This document shows, piece by piece, positions 17,419-25,818 of a DNA stretch of 64,000 nucleotides (the stretch's first letter is position 1; each line of letters opens with the position of its first letter). Below the pieces are notes generated by a model. That model searched no databases and was not told the DNA's origin. It saw only the letters and a list, made by a program, of their open reading frames with translations. Source of the stretch: CBDFLD01 sp965249005 (GTDB lineage: Bacteria > Acidobacteriota > UBA6911); the NCBI GenBank assembly GCA_965249005.1, contig CBDFLD010000022.1:62001-126000 (forward strand), written 5' to 3'. The translations under genes and the position numbers were made by a program.

Positions 17419-18624
17419 CTATCCCCTCATCATCTTCAGCAATCCATCGACGACGGCACGTGAGAATTCCGGATCGTTGATGTTGGCGTCCACTTCGGTC
17501 ACCGAAATGTCCGGACGCAAGTTTTTCTTGATGGCTGAAAAAAGTGCCTGGTCTGCTTCGGGCGAATGAAATGGTTGTCCCGCGGCGGAGATGACCGAAA
17601 TTCCACGCAACGGAATGTAGACGGCCACCGGTCCCTGCGAACGATTGAGCTTTTCTGCCATCATCCGACCAAGCTGCGCGTTCTCTGCCGGCGTGGTCCG
17701 CATCAACGTGACGTTCGGATTGTGCGGATAGAAAAGCCGTCCCTCGAATTCCTTCGGCACCGTGTCGGGCGCCCAGAAATTAGCCATGTCCAGGCAGCCG
17801 GGTGCCACGACGGCCGGCGTGCCCTTTGCCGCGGCGGCGCCAAGCCGGTCGGGGCCTGCGCTCAACACCCCGCCCACGAGCTCGTCCGCGAGCTCGGTTG
17901 TCGTTACATCCAGAACTCCCGCGATGTAGCCCGCATCGATGAGACTCTCCATCGTTTGCCCGCCGCTCCCGGTGGCATGAAAGACAAGCACCTCGAAGCC
18001 CGCTTCTTCCAGCTGCGCCCGGGCCGCCTCGACGCATTCGGTGGTGTTGCCGAACATCGAGGCCGCAATCAGCGGCTTGCTCTCCGTCTTGGGGACCTCC
18101 GCTTCGACCATCCCGCACACGGCGCCGGCAGCTTGGGCAATCACGGAGACGCTGATCCGATTCAGACCGCTCACGTCGACGATGGCCGGAATCATCACAA
18201 TGTCTTTGACACCGACGAAGGCTTTGACGTCTCCGCCCGCGACGGTCGAGATCATCACCTTGGGAACCCCGAGGGGCAGCGCACGCATGGCGGCCGTCGC
18301 CATGGCCGTACCAGCGCTTCCGCCCATCCCGATCACGGCGTCCACGCGGCCGTCGGCGTGAAGTTGCTCGAGGACCTTTACCACCCCTTCGGTCATCGCC
18401 GTCACGGCTCGGCCCCGATCCCCCGCGTCAACCAAGGCTTGTATCTTCTCTCCGGCAGCTTCCGCTACCCGATCGCGGGTGACATCGGGATCGAAATGAG
18501 GATCTTTCAGAATCCCGACGTCGACGACGAGGGTTCCATGTCCGCGCTTTTCGATTTGTTCCTTCAGGAACGCAAATTCCACGCCCTTCGTGTCGAGGGC
18601 GCCAACGATTGCAATGGTAGACAT
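17419..18624 (-). CDS. Tm-1-like ATP-binding domain protein (UPF0261)
   Basis: A 401-residue protein matching UPF0261 along its length: opening IAIVGALDTKGVEFAFL, then GMGGSAGTAMATAAMRALP, TVAGGDVKAFVG, FHATGSGGQTMESLI and a C-terminal RGISVISAAGQPFHSPEAD. It corresponds to the N-terminal half of plant Tm-1, while the next gene matches the C-terminal half, in the same order. The two likely form one complex. Upstream is the divergent HupE-like gene, about 150 bases away. The molecular function remains unknown. Confidence 0.87.
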   Translation of the reverse strand: MSTIAIVGALDTKGVEFAFLKEQIEKRGHGTLVVDVGILKDPHFDPDVTRDRVAEAAGEKIQALVDAGDRGRAVTAMTEGVVKVLEQLHADGRVDAVIGMGGSAGTAMATAAMRALPLGVPKVMISTVAGGDVKAFVGVKDIVMIPAIVDVSGLNRISVSVIAQAAGAVCGMVEAEVPKTESKPLIAASMFGNTTECVEAARAQLEEAGFEVLVFHATGSGGQTMESLIDAGYIAGVLDVTTTELADELVGGVLSAGPDRLGAAAAKGTPAVVAPGCLDMANFWAPDTVPKEFEGRLFYPHNPNVTLMRTTPAENAQLGRMMAEKLNRSQGPVAVYIPLRGISVISAAGQPFHSPEADQALFSAIKKNLRPDISVTEVDANINDPEFSRAVVDGLLKMMRG

Positions 18625-18776
18625 GATGCCTTCCTAATGGAAAAAGCGGGGGTTTGTCAAGCGGAGCTTTCAGCTCCGCGCTTTCCACCTTCCGCTGTCC
18701 GCTTAGCGCTCCTTCTTTCTTGCGACTTGAGTGTTATCAGAGTGGGCGGGTAGAATCTCGTTCGTCCGTGATTCCT

Positions 18777-19847
18777 ATGACAAAGCAATGGATTGTCGTT
18801 CTGCTGATTCTCTTCTGTTCCAGCATGGCGCTTTGGGCGCATCAGGATTCGATTGCGTTTTGGCTCATGGAGATGGATGAGGAAGGGGTACGCAGTGAGA
18901 TCCTGATCTCCGTCCTCGACCTGAACCTGATTCCCGATCTGGACCAGGACGAGGACGGGGTCCTTGATTACGACGAGCTCACGCGGGGACAGGCCCTGAT
19001 CGAGGGGCAAGTCCTGGAGCATTTCCTTATCCGAAACGGCGGGAAGATCGCCGAAGCCAATCTCGAAAGCTATGAGATTCTTCAGACCGGGGAGATTCAG
19101 CTCGACGTGAGGCATCGATTCGCCGCACCACCGCTTTCCGTCGAAATTGAATCGACCTTCTTCAAGTGGACCGACCCGCAGCATCGCGTCCTTTGCAAGG
19201 TACAGCATGGGGAGCAGGTATCTCAGCTGATACTCGATCTGGAGCGCGCGCGACAGCCGCTGGACATCTTTGCAGGCGCGGGCGGCCGATGGCTTCAGAT
19301 GGGCCGATTCCTCGGTTTGGGAGTCGAGCACATTTTCACAGGCTATGATCATGTGGCCTTTTTACTCGGCTTGATCATTCTAGGGGGCTCGCTGCGCCAT
19401 TTGATCGGAATTGTCTCATCCTTCACCATCGCCCACAGCATCACACTTTGTTTGGCCACCTTGGGTTGGGTCCAGCTACCGGAACGATTTGTCGAAAGCG
19501 CCATCGCGCTGAGCATCTGCTACATCGCGGTCGAAAACGTCGTCTCCAAGGAAGTCTCAGCCCGCTGGGTGATCAGCTTCTTCTTCGGCCTGATCCACGG
19601 CTTCGGGTTCGCCAACCTCCTGCGCGAAATGCAACTCCCTCCCGCCGGCCTCATGACATCGCTACTTTCGTTCAACCTCGGTGTGGAAGTGGGGCAGATC
19701 CTAATCCTGCTCATCGCCTTTCCTCTGATCCTCTACATCACGCGCCAGTCCTGGCACAAACGCGTCGTGATCGCCACATCCACGTTGATCGGCGCTTTCG
19801 GGCTCTTGTGGCTGGTCGAACGGCTACTCTATACCCAATCGTTGTAG
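18777..19847 (+). CDS. HupE/UreJ-like membrane protein with an extracytoplasmic EF-hand loop
   Basis: A 356-residue protein. A signal segment (residues ~5-21) is followed by a ~150-residue exported domain. That domain contains a canonical 12-residue EF-hand loop (D56-Q-D58-E-D60-G-V-L-D64-Y-D66-E67). Six to seven membrane spans then begin with GVEHIFTGYDHVAFLLGL, the hallmark of the HupE/UreJ_2 family, and include IHGFGFAN. Family members are suspected metal (Ni/Co) transporters. The stop TAG (19845) is part of the GTAG flank of a hairpin repeat. Confidence 0.78.
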   Translation: MTKQWIVVLLILFCSSMALWAHQDSIAFWLMEMDEEGVRSEILISVLDLNLIPDLDQDEDGVLDYDELTRGQALIEGQVLEHFLIRNGGKIAEANLESYEILQTGEIQLDVRHRFAAPPLSVEIESTFFKWTDPQHRVLCKVQHGEQVSQLILDLERARQPLDIFAGAGGRWLQMGRFLGLGVEHIFTGYDHVAFLLGLIILGGSLRHLIGIVSSFTIAHSITLCLATLGWVQLPERFVESAIALSICYIAVENVVSKEVSARWVISFFFGLIHGFGFANLLREMQLPPAGLMTSLLSFNLGVEVGQILILLIAFPLILYITRQSWHKRVVIATSTLIGAFGLLWLVERLLYTQSL

Positions 19848-19908
19848 GTCGCTCATTCCGTGCGCGACTTCGTTATTCTCTGTATGGGTCTCAGAGAGAG
19901 ACCCATAC
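19844..19908. repeat. Paired hairpins after the HupE gene (CTAC-hairpin family, minus orientation)
   Basis: Hairpin 1 is GTCGCTCA / TGCGCGAC (19848-19868, 7 of 8 pairs). On the minus strand it is followed by CTAC, seen as GTAG at 19844-19847, which holds the HupE stop codon. Hairpin 2 (GTATGGGTCTC / GAGACCCATAC, 19882-19908) is a perfect 11-bp stem. Together they probably end HupE transcription. The arrangement matches hairpin pairs at 28,601-28,662 and 42,831-42,919. Confidence 0.7.
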
Positions 19909-19926
19909 GAATAGACACCGATGTGA

Positions 19927-19958
19927 TTGACTTAGTCATATAACTAGGTCATAATAAT
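19927..19958 (+). promoter_or_regulatory. Toxin-antitoxin promoter with palindromic operator
   Basis: GACTTAGT (19929-19936) and ACTAGGTC (19943-19950) form an inverted repeat matching at 7 of 8 positions, directly upstream of the antitoxin gene. TTGACT at 19927 and TAATAA at 19952 could be -35 and -10 boxes around it. That -10 would give a nearly leaderless mRNA, so the promoter assignment is tentative. The palindrome is where a Phd-type antitoxin would bind. Confidence 0.5.
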
Positions 19959-19961
19959 TGC

Positions 19962-20195
19962 ATGAAGACCATCATAATTTCAGAGTTTAAGGCAAAGTGC
20001 ATTGCGGTCCTGAACGAAGCTCAGCGAACCAAGGAACCGGTTATCGTAACGCGACGAGGGCGACCTATCGCTCGCGTAGAACCGATTCATGAATCGGGCA
20101 CCAAGCGACAACTTGGGGTATTGCGTGGACGCATGAAGTTGCGAGGAGATATTGTTGGTGCGAATAGTGAGGCCGATTGGGAGGTATCGAATTGA
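19962..20195 (+). CDS. Type II antitoxin, Phd/YefM family
   Basis: A 77-residue protein with the Phd/YefM N-terminal DNA-binding fold: ISEFKAKCIAVLNEAQRTKEP followed by VIVTRRGRPIARVEP. The C-terminal ~30 residues are the flexible toxin-binding part. It neutralises the PIN toxin encoded next and should repress its own promoter at the palindrome upstream. Its TGA stop overlaps the toxin's TTG start. Confidence 0.88.
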   Translation: MKTIIISEFKAKCIAVLNEAQRTKEPVIVTRRGRPIARVEPIHESGTKRQLGVLRGRMKLRGDIVGANSEADWEVSN

Positions 20196-20593
20196 ATGTG
20201 CTTCTCGATACGCACATCTGGATATGGTCACAAGAGTCTCCGGAAAAGCTGGGGCGCAAGACGAGCAGACTGATACTCAATCCCGAGACAACACTGTACG
20301 TATCCACGATCTCTACACTCGAGATGGCTCGTTTGATATCGACAGGAACCATTCAAATCACTGGCTCGCTGCTGTCGTGGATAACGGACACGCTCGATTT
20401 ATTGATGGGTGAGACTGTTTCGGTCTCGCATGAGATTGCGGCCGAAGCCTATAGATTACCTTCAGGGTTTCACAAAGATCCGGCCGATCGTATTTTGGCC
20501 GCCACGGCCCGGATCCACGAACTCGTCCTACTTACCGCTAACGATCGAATCCTAGCGTACCCCCACGTCCGCACTGAGGACGCACGCCTGTAA
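20192..20593 (+). CDS. vapC: Type II toxin VapC-like PIN-domain RNase
   Basis: A 133-residue PIN-domain protein. The acidic active-site residues are visible in LLDTHIWIW (first Asp), STISTLEMA (Glu), FHKDPADRILAATA (Asp pair) and LTANDRIL (last Asp). I chose TTG 20192 because GGAGGT at 20180-20185 lies 6 bases upstream and the start overlaps the antitoxin stop (TTGA). GTG 20198 is the alternative. The toxin is expected to be a Mg-dependent RNase acting on tRNA or rRNA. Confidence 0.88.
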   Translation: MNVLLDTHIWIWSQESPEKLGRKTSRLILNPETTLYVSTISTLEMARLISTGTIQITGSLLSWITDTLDLLMGETVSVSHEIAAEAYRLPSGFHKDPADRILAATARIHELVLLTANDRILAYPHVRTEDARL

Positions 20594-20604
20594 CGCCACC
20601 TAGT

Positions 20605-20629
20605 GCGGCTCACGGAGTGGGCCGCCTAC
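20605..20629 (+). repeat. CTAC-hairpin family member
   Basis: GCGGCTCAC (20605-20613) pairs with GTGGGCCGC (20617-20625) at 8 of 9 positions, and CTAC follows at 20626-20629. It lies 11 bases after the toxin stop and just before the promoter of the liu operon, so it may also act as a terminator. This is an apparently empty intron target. Confidence 0.65.
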
Positions 20630-20631
20630 GC

Positions 20632-20680
20632 TTGACAACCTTCGACTTGCCCACTAACCTAACAAATGTTAGTTAGAGGA
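20632..20680 (+). promoter_or_regulatory. Promoter and operator of the liu operon
   Basis: TTGACA (20632-20637), a 17-base spacer and TAACCT (20655-20660) make a good sigma-70 promoter. The -10 box lies inside a palindrome (CTAACCTAAC, AAAT, GTTAGTTAG; 20654-20676). This is the expected operator for the TetR regulator encoded just downstream, which would block RNA polymerase there. An AGAGGA ribosome-binding site (20675-20680) precedes the ATG at 20686. Confidence 0.72.
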
Positions 20681-20685
20681 TCCTT

Positions 20686-21309
20686 ATGGCGTCTGCAGCT
20701 GCACCGGAAGGGACCCGAGAGAAAGTGCTCGAAGCCGCCGCCAAGTTGTTCTCTGTCAACGGATACCGGGGGACGACGGTGCGGCAGATCGCGTCGCTGT
20801 GCGAGATGAAGGCGGGGAGCATCTACTACCATTTCGAGTCCAAGGACCAGATCTTGGCCGAGGTCCTCGACTATGGGGTGGAACGGGTGTTTCGTGCCGT
20901 CCGGGAAGCCATCGATGCGCAGCCTCGAGATGCCAGCAGCTACCAGCGAGTGGGCGCGGCCATCAACGCCCATCTGAAGTCGTTCTTCGTACTCGGCGAC
21001 TACACGACTACCAACATCCGGGTCTTCCAGCAAGCACCCCCCTGGATGCAAGAGCGTAATCTTCGGCTGCGCGACGAATACGAAGATTACTGGAAGAAGC
21101 TCCTCCAACAAGGGAAGGACAAGGGGGAAATCCGCTCCGATCTCGACCTGGGGGTGGCGCGGCTCTTTCTCATTGGAGCGATGAACTGGACCGTCGAGTG
21201 GTACAAGACGTCGGAGCGGACATTCGAGAGCTTGACCGAGATCTACACCGACATTCTCTTCAACGGTCTGAGTGACCGAGCATCCCTCACAAAACCGAAA
21301 ATATCCTAG
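20686..21309 (+). CDS. TetR/AcrR family regulator of the leucine catabolic operon
   Basis: A 207-residue regulator. The N-terminal TetR helix-turn-helix is clear (TTVRQIASLCEMKAGSIYYHF, residues ~25-45, then KDQILAEVL). The C-terminal ligand domain resembles those of acyl-CoA-responsive regulators (KstR2/FadR-type). As the first gene of the operon, with a palindrome over the promoter, it probably represses the operon until a branched-chain acyl-CoA intermediate accumulates. The ligand is inferred from context. Confidence 0.85.
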   Translation: MASAAAPEGTREKVLEAAAKLFSVNGYRGTTVRQIASLCEMKAGSIYYHFESKDQILAEVLDYGVERVFRAVREAIDAQPRDASSYQRVGAAINAHLKSFFVLGDYTTTNIRVFQQAPPWMQERNLRLRDEYEDYWKKLLQQGKDKGEIRSDLDLGVARLFLIGAMNWTVEWYKTSERTFESLTEIYTDILFNGLSDRASLTKPKIS

Positions 21310-21327
21310 AAAAACACGGACCATCCC

Positions 21328-22929
21328 ATGCCCAGAATCATGAGCAAGGTTGACACGAATTCGGACCTGTTCCGTCAGAACTCCGAGCACTACGACGGCA
21401 TGATTGCAACCCTTCGAGAGCGCCAGTCCTGGGTCGTCGACGGAGACCGGGAAAGACAGATCGAGCGGCATCTGAAGCGCGGAAAGATCATGGTGCGGGA
21501 CCGCATCGCGCTGGTCATCGACGAGCACACTCCGTTTCTGGAACTGTCGACACTGGCCGCCTGGGAGCGTCACGGCAACATCGCACCGGGAGCGGGAATC
21601 GTGACCGGGATCGGCCTCGTCCACGACGTTCCCTGCATGCTGATCGCCAACGACGCCACGGTCAAGGGAGGCACGCTCTTCCCCGAAACAGTCAAAAAAC
21701 ACATCCGGGCGCAGAAGATCGCCATGGAAAATCACCTTCCCTGCATCTATCTCGTCGATAGCGGGGGGGCCTTCCTTCCGGTGCAGGACCAGGTGTTCCC
21801 CGATAAGGATCATTTCGGTAACAGCTTCTACAACCAGTCGGTCATGTCCGCGGCAGGAATTCCTCAGATCTCGGTCGTTCTTGGCGGCTGTACGGCCGGC
21901 GGTGCATATATTCCAGCACTGTCTGACGAAGTGGTGATCGTGAAAGGAATCGGCCGGATTTATCTTGGAGGCCCCCCCATCGTGAAGGCGGCGCTGAAGG
22001 AAATCGTGAGCCCGGACGACCTTGGGGGCGCCGACATCCATACGCGCCAATCCGGAGTGGCCGACTACATCGCCTATGAAGAGCGCGAGGCCTACAACAA
22101 GGTCCGGGATATCGTCTATCACCTGAACTGGGCGCTGCGGATCAAGCCGCCCCCCCGATCAGCCGAGGAGCCGCTCCATGATCCGGGTGAAATTGGCGGG
22201 ATCCTCAACGAAGACGCGCGCCGCCCTTATGACGTGCACGAGGTGATCACACGCCTGGTCGACGCGAGCGAGTTTCAGGAGTTCAAGCCGCTCTATGGGG
22301 ATACCCTCGTCACTGGAACCGGTAGCATCATGGGATATCCAATCGGCATCCTGGCCAACAACGGCATTCTCTTTTCCGAATCCGCACTGAAGGGAACCCA
22401 TTTCATCGAGATGTGCAATCAGCGCCGGGTGCCGCTGCTGTTTCTGCAGAATACGACGGGATACATGGTCGGGCGCGACGCCGAAGCGGGCGGCATTGCC
22501 AAGGACGGAGCCAAGATGGTCGATGCCGTATCAAACTCGAGTGTCCCCAAGTTCACCGTGATCATCGGGGGATCCTACGGAGCGGGAAACTACGGCATGT
22601 GCGGCCGCGGGTTCAACCCGCGCTTTCTGTTTGAATGGCCCAGCGCCCGCATTGCCACGATGAGCGCCGAGACCGCCAAGACCGTCCTGGTCGATGTCAA
22701 GCGCGGGGGGCTGGGCGCCGAATCGGTGACCGAGGAAGAAATCGAGGCGATCAAAGACCGGGTGGGGCGCCAGTATGAAGAACAGAGCGACCCTTATTAC
22801 GCCACCGCAAGGCTCTGGGACGATGGTCTCATCGAGCCCGCCCAGACGCGAGATGTGTTGGGTCTCTGTCTGGCCCTGGCAGCCATGAAGGAGTCGCCGG
22901 CAGGATCCTTCCGCGTCTTCCGCATGTAG
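21328..22929 (+). CDS. liuB: Methylcrotonyl-CoA carboxylase, carboxyltransferase (beta) subunit
   Basis: A 533-residue carboxyltransferase. It opens MPRIMSKVDTNS as MCC beta chains do. Family blocks include GTLFPETVKKHIRAQ, LVDSGGAFLPVQ, VLGGCTAGGAYIPALSDE, NTTGYMVGRDAEAGG and GSYGAGNYGMCGR. It transfers CO2 from biotin to 3-methylcrotonyl-CoA, giving 3-methylglutaconyl-CoA, in leucine and isovalerate breakdown. It lies 18 bases after the regulator, and the biotin-carrying subunit is two genes on. Full length, no anomalies. Confidence 0.95.
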   Translation: MPRIMSKVDTNSDLFRQNSEHYDGMIATLRERQSWVVDGDRERQIERHLKRGKIMVRDRIALVIDEHTPFLELSTLAAWERHGNIAPGAGIVTGIGLVHDVPCMLIANDATVKGGTLFPETVKKHIRAQKIAMENHLPCIYLVDSGGAFLPVQDQVFPDKDHFGNSFYNQSVMSAAGIPQISVVLGGCTAGGAYIPALSDEVVIVKGIGRIYLGGPPIVKAALKEIVSPDDLGGADIHTRQSGVADYIAYEEREAYNKVRDIVYHLNWALRIKPPPRSAEEPLHDPGEIGGILNEDARRPYDVHEVITRLVDASEFQEFKPLYGDTLVTGTGSIMGYPIGILANNGILFSESALKGTHFIEMCNQRRVPLLFLQNTTGYMVGRDAEAGGIAKDGAKMVDAVSNSSVPKFTVIIGGSYGAGNYGMCGRGFNPRFLFEWPSARIATMSAETAKTVLVDVKRGGLGAESVTEEEIEAIKDRVGRQYEEQSDPYYATARLWDDGLIEPAQTRDVLGLCLALAAMKESPAGSFRVFRM

Positions 22930-22944
22930 AGTGAGGAAAACAAC

Positions 22945-23775
22945 ATGAGCTTTGAAACGCTGAATCTCAGAGTCGACGCAAAATCCGTGGCCCGGGTGAC
23001 TCTCGCGCGCCCCGACTCGCACAACGCGATGAGCATCGCAATGATCCGGGAGCTCGGATTGGCCGTCACAGAAATCGAATCCAATGACTCGATCCGGGTG
23101 GCGGTGCTGACCGGCCAGGGCAAGAGCTTTTGCGCCGGAGGAGATCTCAAGTGGATGCAAAATATCGCACAGCAATCCCGGGCCGAGCGTGTGGCCGAAA
23201 GCTCCGAGCTGGCCGATATGCTCTACCGGCTCAACCGGCTTTCGAAGCCGCTCGTGGCACGAGTCAATGGCGCAGCCTATGGGGGCGGTCTGGGACTGAT
23301 CGCGTGCAGTGATATCTCCATCGGGGTCGATAGCGCCCGCTTCGCCCTCGCCGAAGTCGGTCTCGGCCTCATACCCGCGAACATCGCCCCGTACGTCGTC
23401 CGGCGTATCGGGGAAGCCAACGCGCGGCAGACTTTTTTCAACGGAAAGCGCTTTGACGCGCAGCAGGCGCTGGGAATGAACCTGCTCAGTCGCGTCGTCG
23501 CGGCATCCGAGCTCGATGCCGCGGTGGAAGAAGAAGTGGGGTTCTTCCTGAACTGCCCGCCGAAGGCCGTGGCGGCCAGCAAGCGTTTGGTCGCATACGT
23601 GGCCACGCACGACGACCACGACAATCGCATTTACACGGCGGACCGGTTGGCCGATGCCTGGGAAACCGATGAAGGCCGCGAGGGCATTCGGTGCTTTGTG
23701 GAAAAGCAGACGCCTCCATGGAAACAGACGGGTCGACAGAAGCCGAGGCAGAAGGAGAGGCCGTCAAAACAATGA
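22945..23775 (+). CDS. liuC: Enoyl-CoA hydratase family, probable methylglutaconyl-CoA hydratase
   Basis: A 276-residue crotonase-fold protein. The oxyanion-hole segments are GKSFCAGGDLKWM and NGAAYGGGLGLIACSD, and the Glu of FALAEVGLGLIPANI is the expected catalytic position. Its place between the two MCC subunits indicates hydration of 3-methylglutaconyl-CoA to HMG-CoA. The last ~20 residues are Lys/Arg/Gln-rich, and the stop overlaps the next start as ATGA. Confidence 0.9.
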   Translation: MSFETLNLRVDAKSVARVTLARPDSHNAMSIAMIRELGLAVTEIESNDSIRVAVLTGQGKSFCAGGDLKWMQNIAQQSRAERVAESSELADMLYRLNRLSKPLVARVNGAAYGGGLGLIACSDISIGVDSARFALAEVGLGLIPANIAPYVVRRIGEANARQTFFNGKRFDAQQALGMNLLSRVVAASELDAAVEEEVGFFLNCPPKAVAASKRLVAYVATHDDHDNRIYTADRLADAWETDEGREGIRCFVEKQTPPWKQTGRQKPRQKERPSKQ

Positions 23776-25814
23776 TCGAAAAACTCTTGGTTGCCAATCG
23801 AGGAGAAATTGCCGTGCGGATCTTCCGGACCTGCCGGCGCCTGGGCATTCCGACCGTCGCCGTATACTCCGAGGCCGACCGGCATGCGCCTCACGTGAGA
23901 TCCGCGGATGAGGCTCGGCTCATCGGTCCCGCCGAGGCCCAGCACAGTTACCTGGATGGTTCAAGAATCGTGGGTGCCGCCAAGGCGGCCGGGGCGACCG
24001 CCATTCATCCCGGGTACGGCTTTCTGTCCGAGAACGCGGACTTCGCAGAGCTTTGCTCCGCTGCCGGCATCGCTTTCGTCGGCCCCCACGCGAAGGCCAT
24101 CCGGGATATGGGGTCCAAGATTCGGGCACGGCGACTCTGCCAGGAGGTTGGTGTGCCGGTGATTCCCGGCTACGACTCCGACGAGCAAGATTCGAAGCGC
24201 TTGGTCAAGGCCGCAACCAAGATCGGTTTTCCGATCATGATCAAAGCCAGCGCCGGCGGTGGTGGGCGCGGTATCCGAATCGTATCCGAGGTTGCAGAGT
24301 TTCAAGCCGCACTGGAAATCGCACAGCGCGAGGCGTTGAGCACCTTCAAATCAGACGAGATGATTGTCGAAAAGCACATCGCCAGGGCCCGGCACATCGA
24401 GGTTCAGGTCGTAGGGGACAAGCACGGAAATGTGATTCATCTCTTCGACCGGGATTGTTCGATCCAGCGACGCCATCAGAAGATCATCGAGGAAGCGCCG
24501 GCACCCCGCATCTCCCAAGAGCAGAGGGACGAGCTGTATGGCTGCGCCCTGAAGCTGGCCCGGGCTATCGGCTACGATTCCGCCGGAACCATGGAGTTTC
24601 TGCTCGATTGCGATTCCGGCGAGATCTACTTCCTCGAAATGAACACCCGGCTTCAGGTCGAACACCCCGTCACGGAAGCGGTGACGGGATTGGATCTGGT
24701 CGAGTTACAGCTCGTCGTCGCGGCGGGAGAGCCCTTGCCCATCAGCCAGTCCGAAGTGACGATGCGGGGCTGCGCCATCGAAGCGCGCGTGAACGCCGAG
24801 GAACCGGCCAAGGATTTCCAGCCGGCAACCGGTCCGGTCCGGCACTATCGCGAGCCGCAGACGGAAGGAATCCGGGTCGATAGCGGCATCACAGAGCAGA
24901 GCATCGTGACACCGCATTACGATTCACTGCTGGCAAAAGTCGTTGCCTCCGGAAGTACGCGCGAGTCTGCCCGCCGCCGGCTGGCATCTGCCTTGTCGCA
25001 AATGGTCGTGGCCGGAGTGGAAAACAATCTGGATTACTTGCGCGATATCGTGACCCACTCGGCTTTTCAGGAAGCGGATCTGTCGACCGGTTTTCTCCCG
25101 ACCCACCTGACGGGGTGGAAACCGGCCCTTTCTTCCGACAAAAACGAGGCAAAGGCGGCTGCCGTTGCTTTCGTCTTAGGCCTGGAGACTTCTCGAAATC
25201 AGCGCGGCGAGGGCAGTCCATGGCATCGGTCCGGTCCATGGCGACTTTTGGATTCGGCCGGTCACGAGGGTTGGACCGATCTGGTATTGAAGGGATCGGA
25301 TAGCGAGCTCCATTCGGTACGGCTGACGGGACACAACGGCGAATACAAGCTGAAGGACGGGGGAAACATCGAAACACTTCGCGCCTGGTCCGAGGGAGGC
25401 ATGCTGTGCGTGGAGCTTGACGGCGCCCTAAAAAAGTACACCCCCCATGTTGCAGACCGGACGATCTGGTTGACGGGGCCTGGCCACCGCCAAACGTTCC
25501 ATGTGATGCCTCGTGAAGAGCTGACCCAGCAGGCACGAGAAGCCGATCTCTCCAAAGCGAGTGACCTGATCGCCCCGTGGCCCGGGCTGATTACCGAAGT
25601 CCCGGTCAAGCCCGGAGACGAGGTGCAAAGGGGCGATGAGCTGGTCGTGATGGAAGCCATGAAGATGTTTCATCATTTGCGCGCCGAAGAGGCCGGGACG
25701 GTTGAGGCAGTGCATTGCAAGCCACAGCAAAGTGTGATGACAAGCGACCTTCTGATCGAGTTCGTGAAGGAGCCGCAGGAGCCGAAGGAGCCGAAGGAAC
25801 CGGCGGAGGCCTGA
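23772..25814 (+). CDS. liuD: Methylcrotonyl-CoA carboxylase, biotin carboxylase/biotin carrier (alpha) subunit
   Basis: A 680-residue protein. Biotin carboxylase occupies residues ~1-450 (MIEKLLVANRGEIAVRIFR; MIKASAGGGGRGIRIV; the DCSIQRRHQKIIEEAP and EMNTRLQVEHPVTE blocks). A linker follows, and a biotinyl domain holds VVMEAMKM with the biotin Lys near residue 631. The tail is an unusual EPQEPKEPKEP repeat. I chose ATG 23772 because it overlaps the preceding stop (ATGA) and begins at the conserved N-terminus. It carboxylates biotin with ATP and bicarbonate for the beta subunit. Confidence 0.95.
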   Translation: MIEKLLVANRGEIAVRIFRTCRRLGIPTVAVYSEADRHAPHVRSADEARLIGPAEAQHSYLDGSRIVGAAKAAGATAIHPGYGFLSENADFAELCSAAGIAFVGPHAKAIRDMGSKIRARRLCQEVGVPVIPGYDSDEQDSKRLVKAATKIGFPIMIKASAGGGGRGIRIVSEVAEFQAALEIAQREALSTFKSDEMIVEKHIARARHIEVQVVGDKHGNVIHLFDRDCSIQRRHQKIIEEAPAPRISQEQRDELYGCALKLARAIGYDSAGTMEFLLDCDSGEIYFLEMNTRLQVEHPVTEAVTGLDLVELQLVVAAGEPLPISQSEVTMRGCAIEARVNAEEPAKDFQPATGPVRHYREPQTEGIRVDSGITEQSIVTPHYDSLLAKVVASGSTRESARRRLASALSQMVVAGVENNLDYLRDIVTHSAFQEADLSTGFLPTHLTGWKPALSSDKNEAKAAAVAFVLGLETSRNQRGEGSPWHRSGPWRLLDSAGHEGWTDLVLKGSDSELHSVRLTGHNGEYKLKDGGNIETLRAWSEGGMLCVELDGALKKYTPHVADRTIWLTGPGHRQTFHVMPREELTQQAREADLSKASDLIAPWPGLITEVPVKPGDEVQRGDELVVMEAMKMFHHLRAEEAGTVEAVHCKPQQSVMTSDLLIEFVKEPQEPKEPKEPAEA

Positions 25815-25818
25815 TCTC

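Noticed and set aside
20659..22122. Minus-strand 487-codon ORF opposite the TetR and MCC beta genes
   Set aside because: Both genes on the plus strand are clear, full-length family members; the opposite frame has no recognisable motifs.
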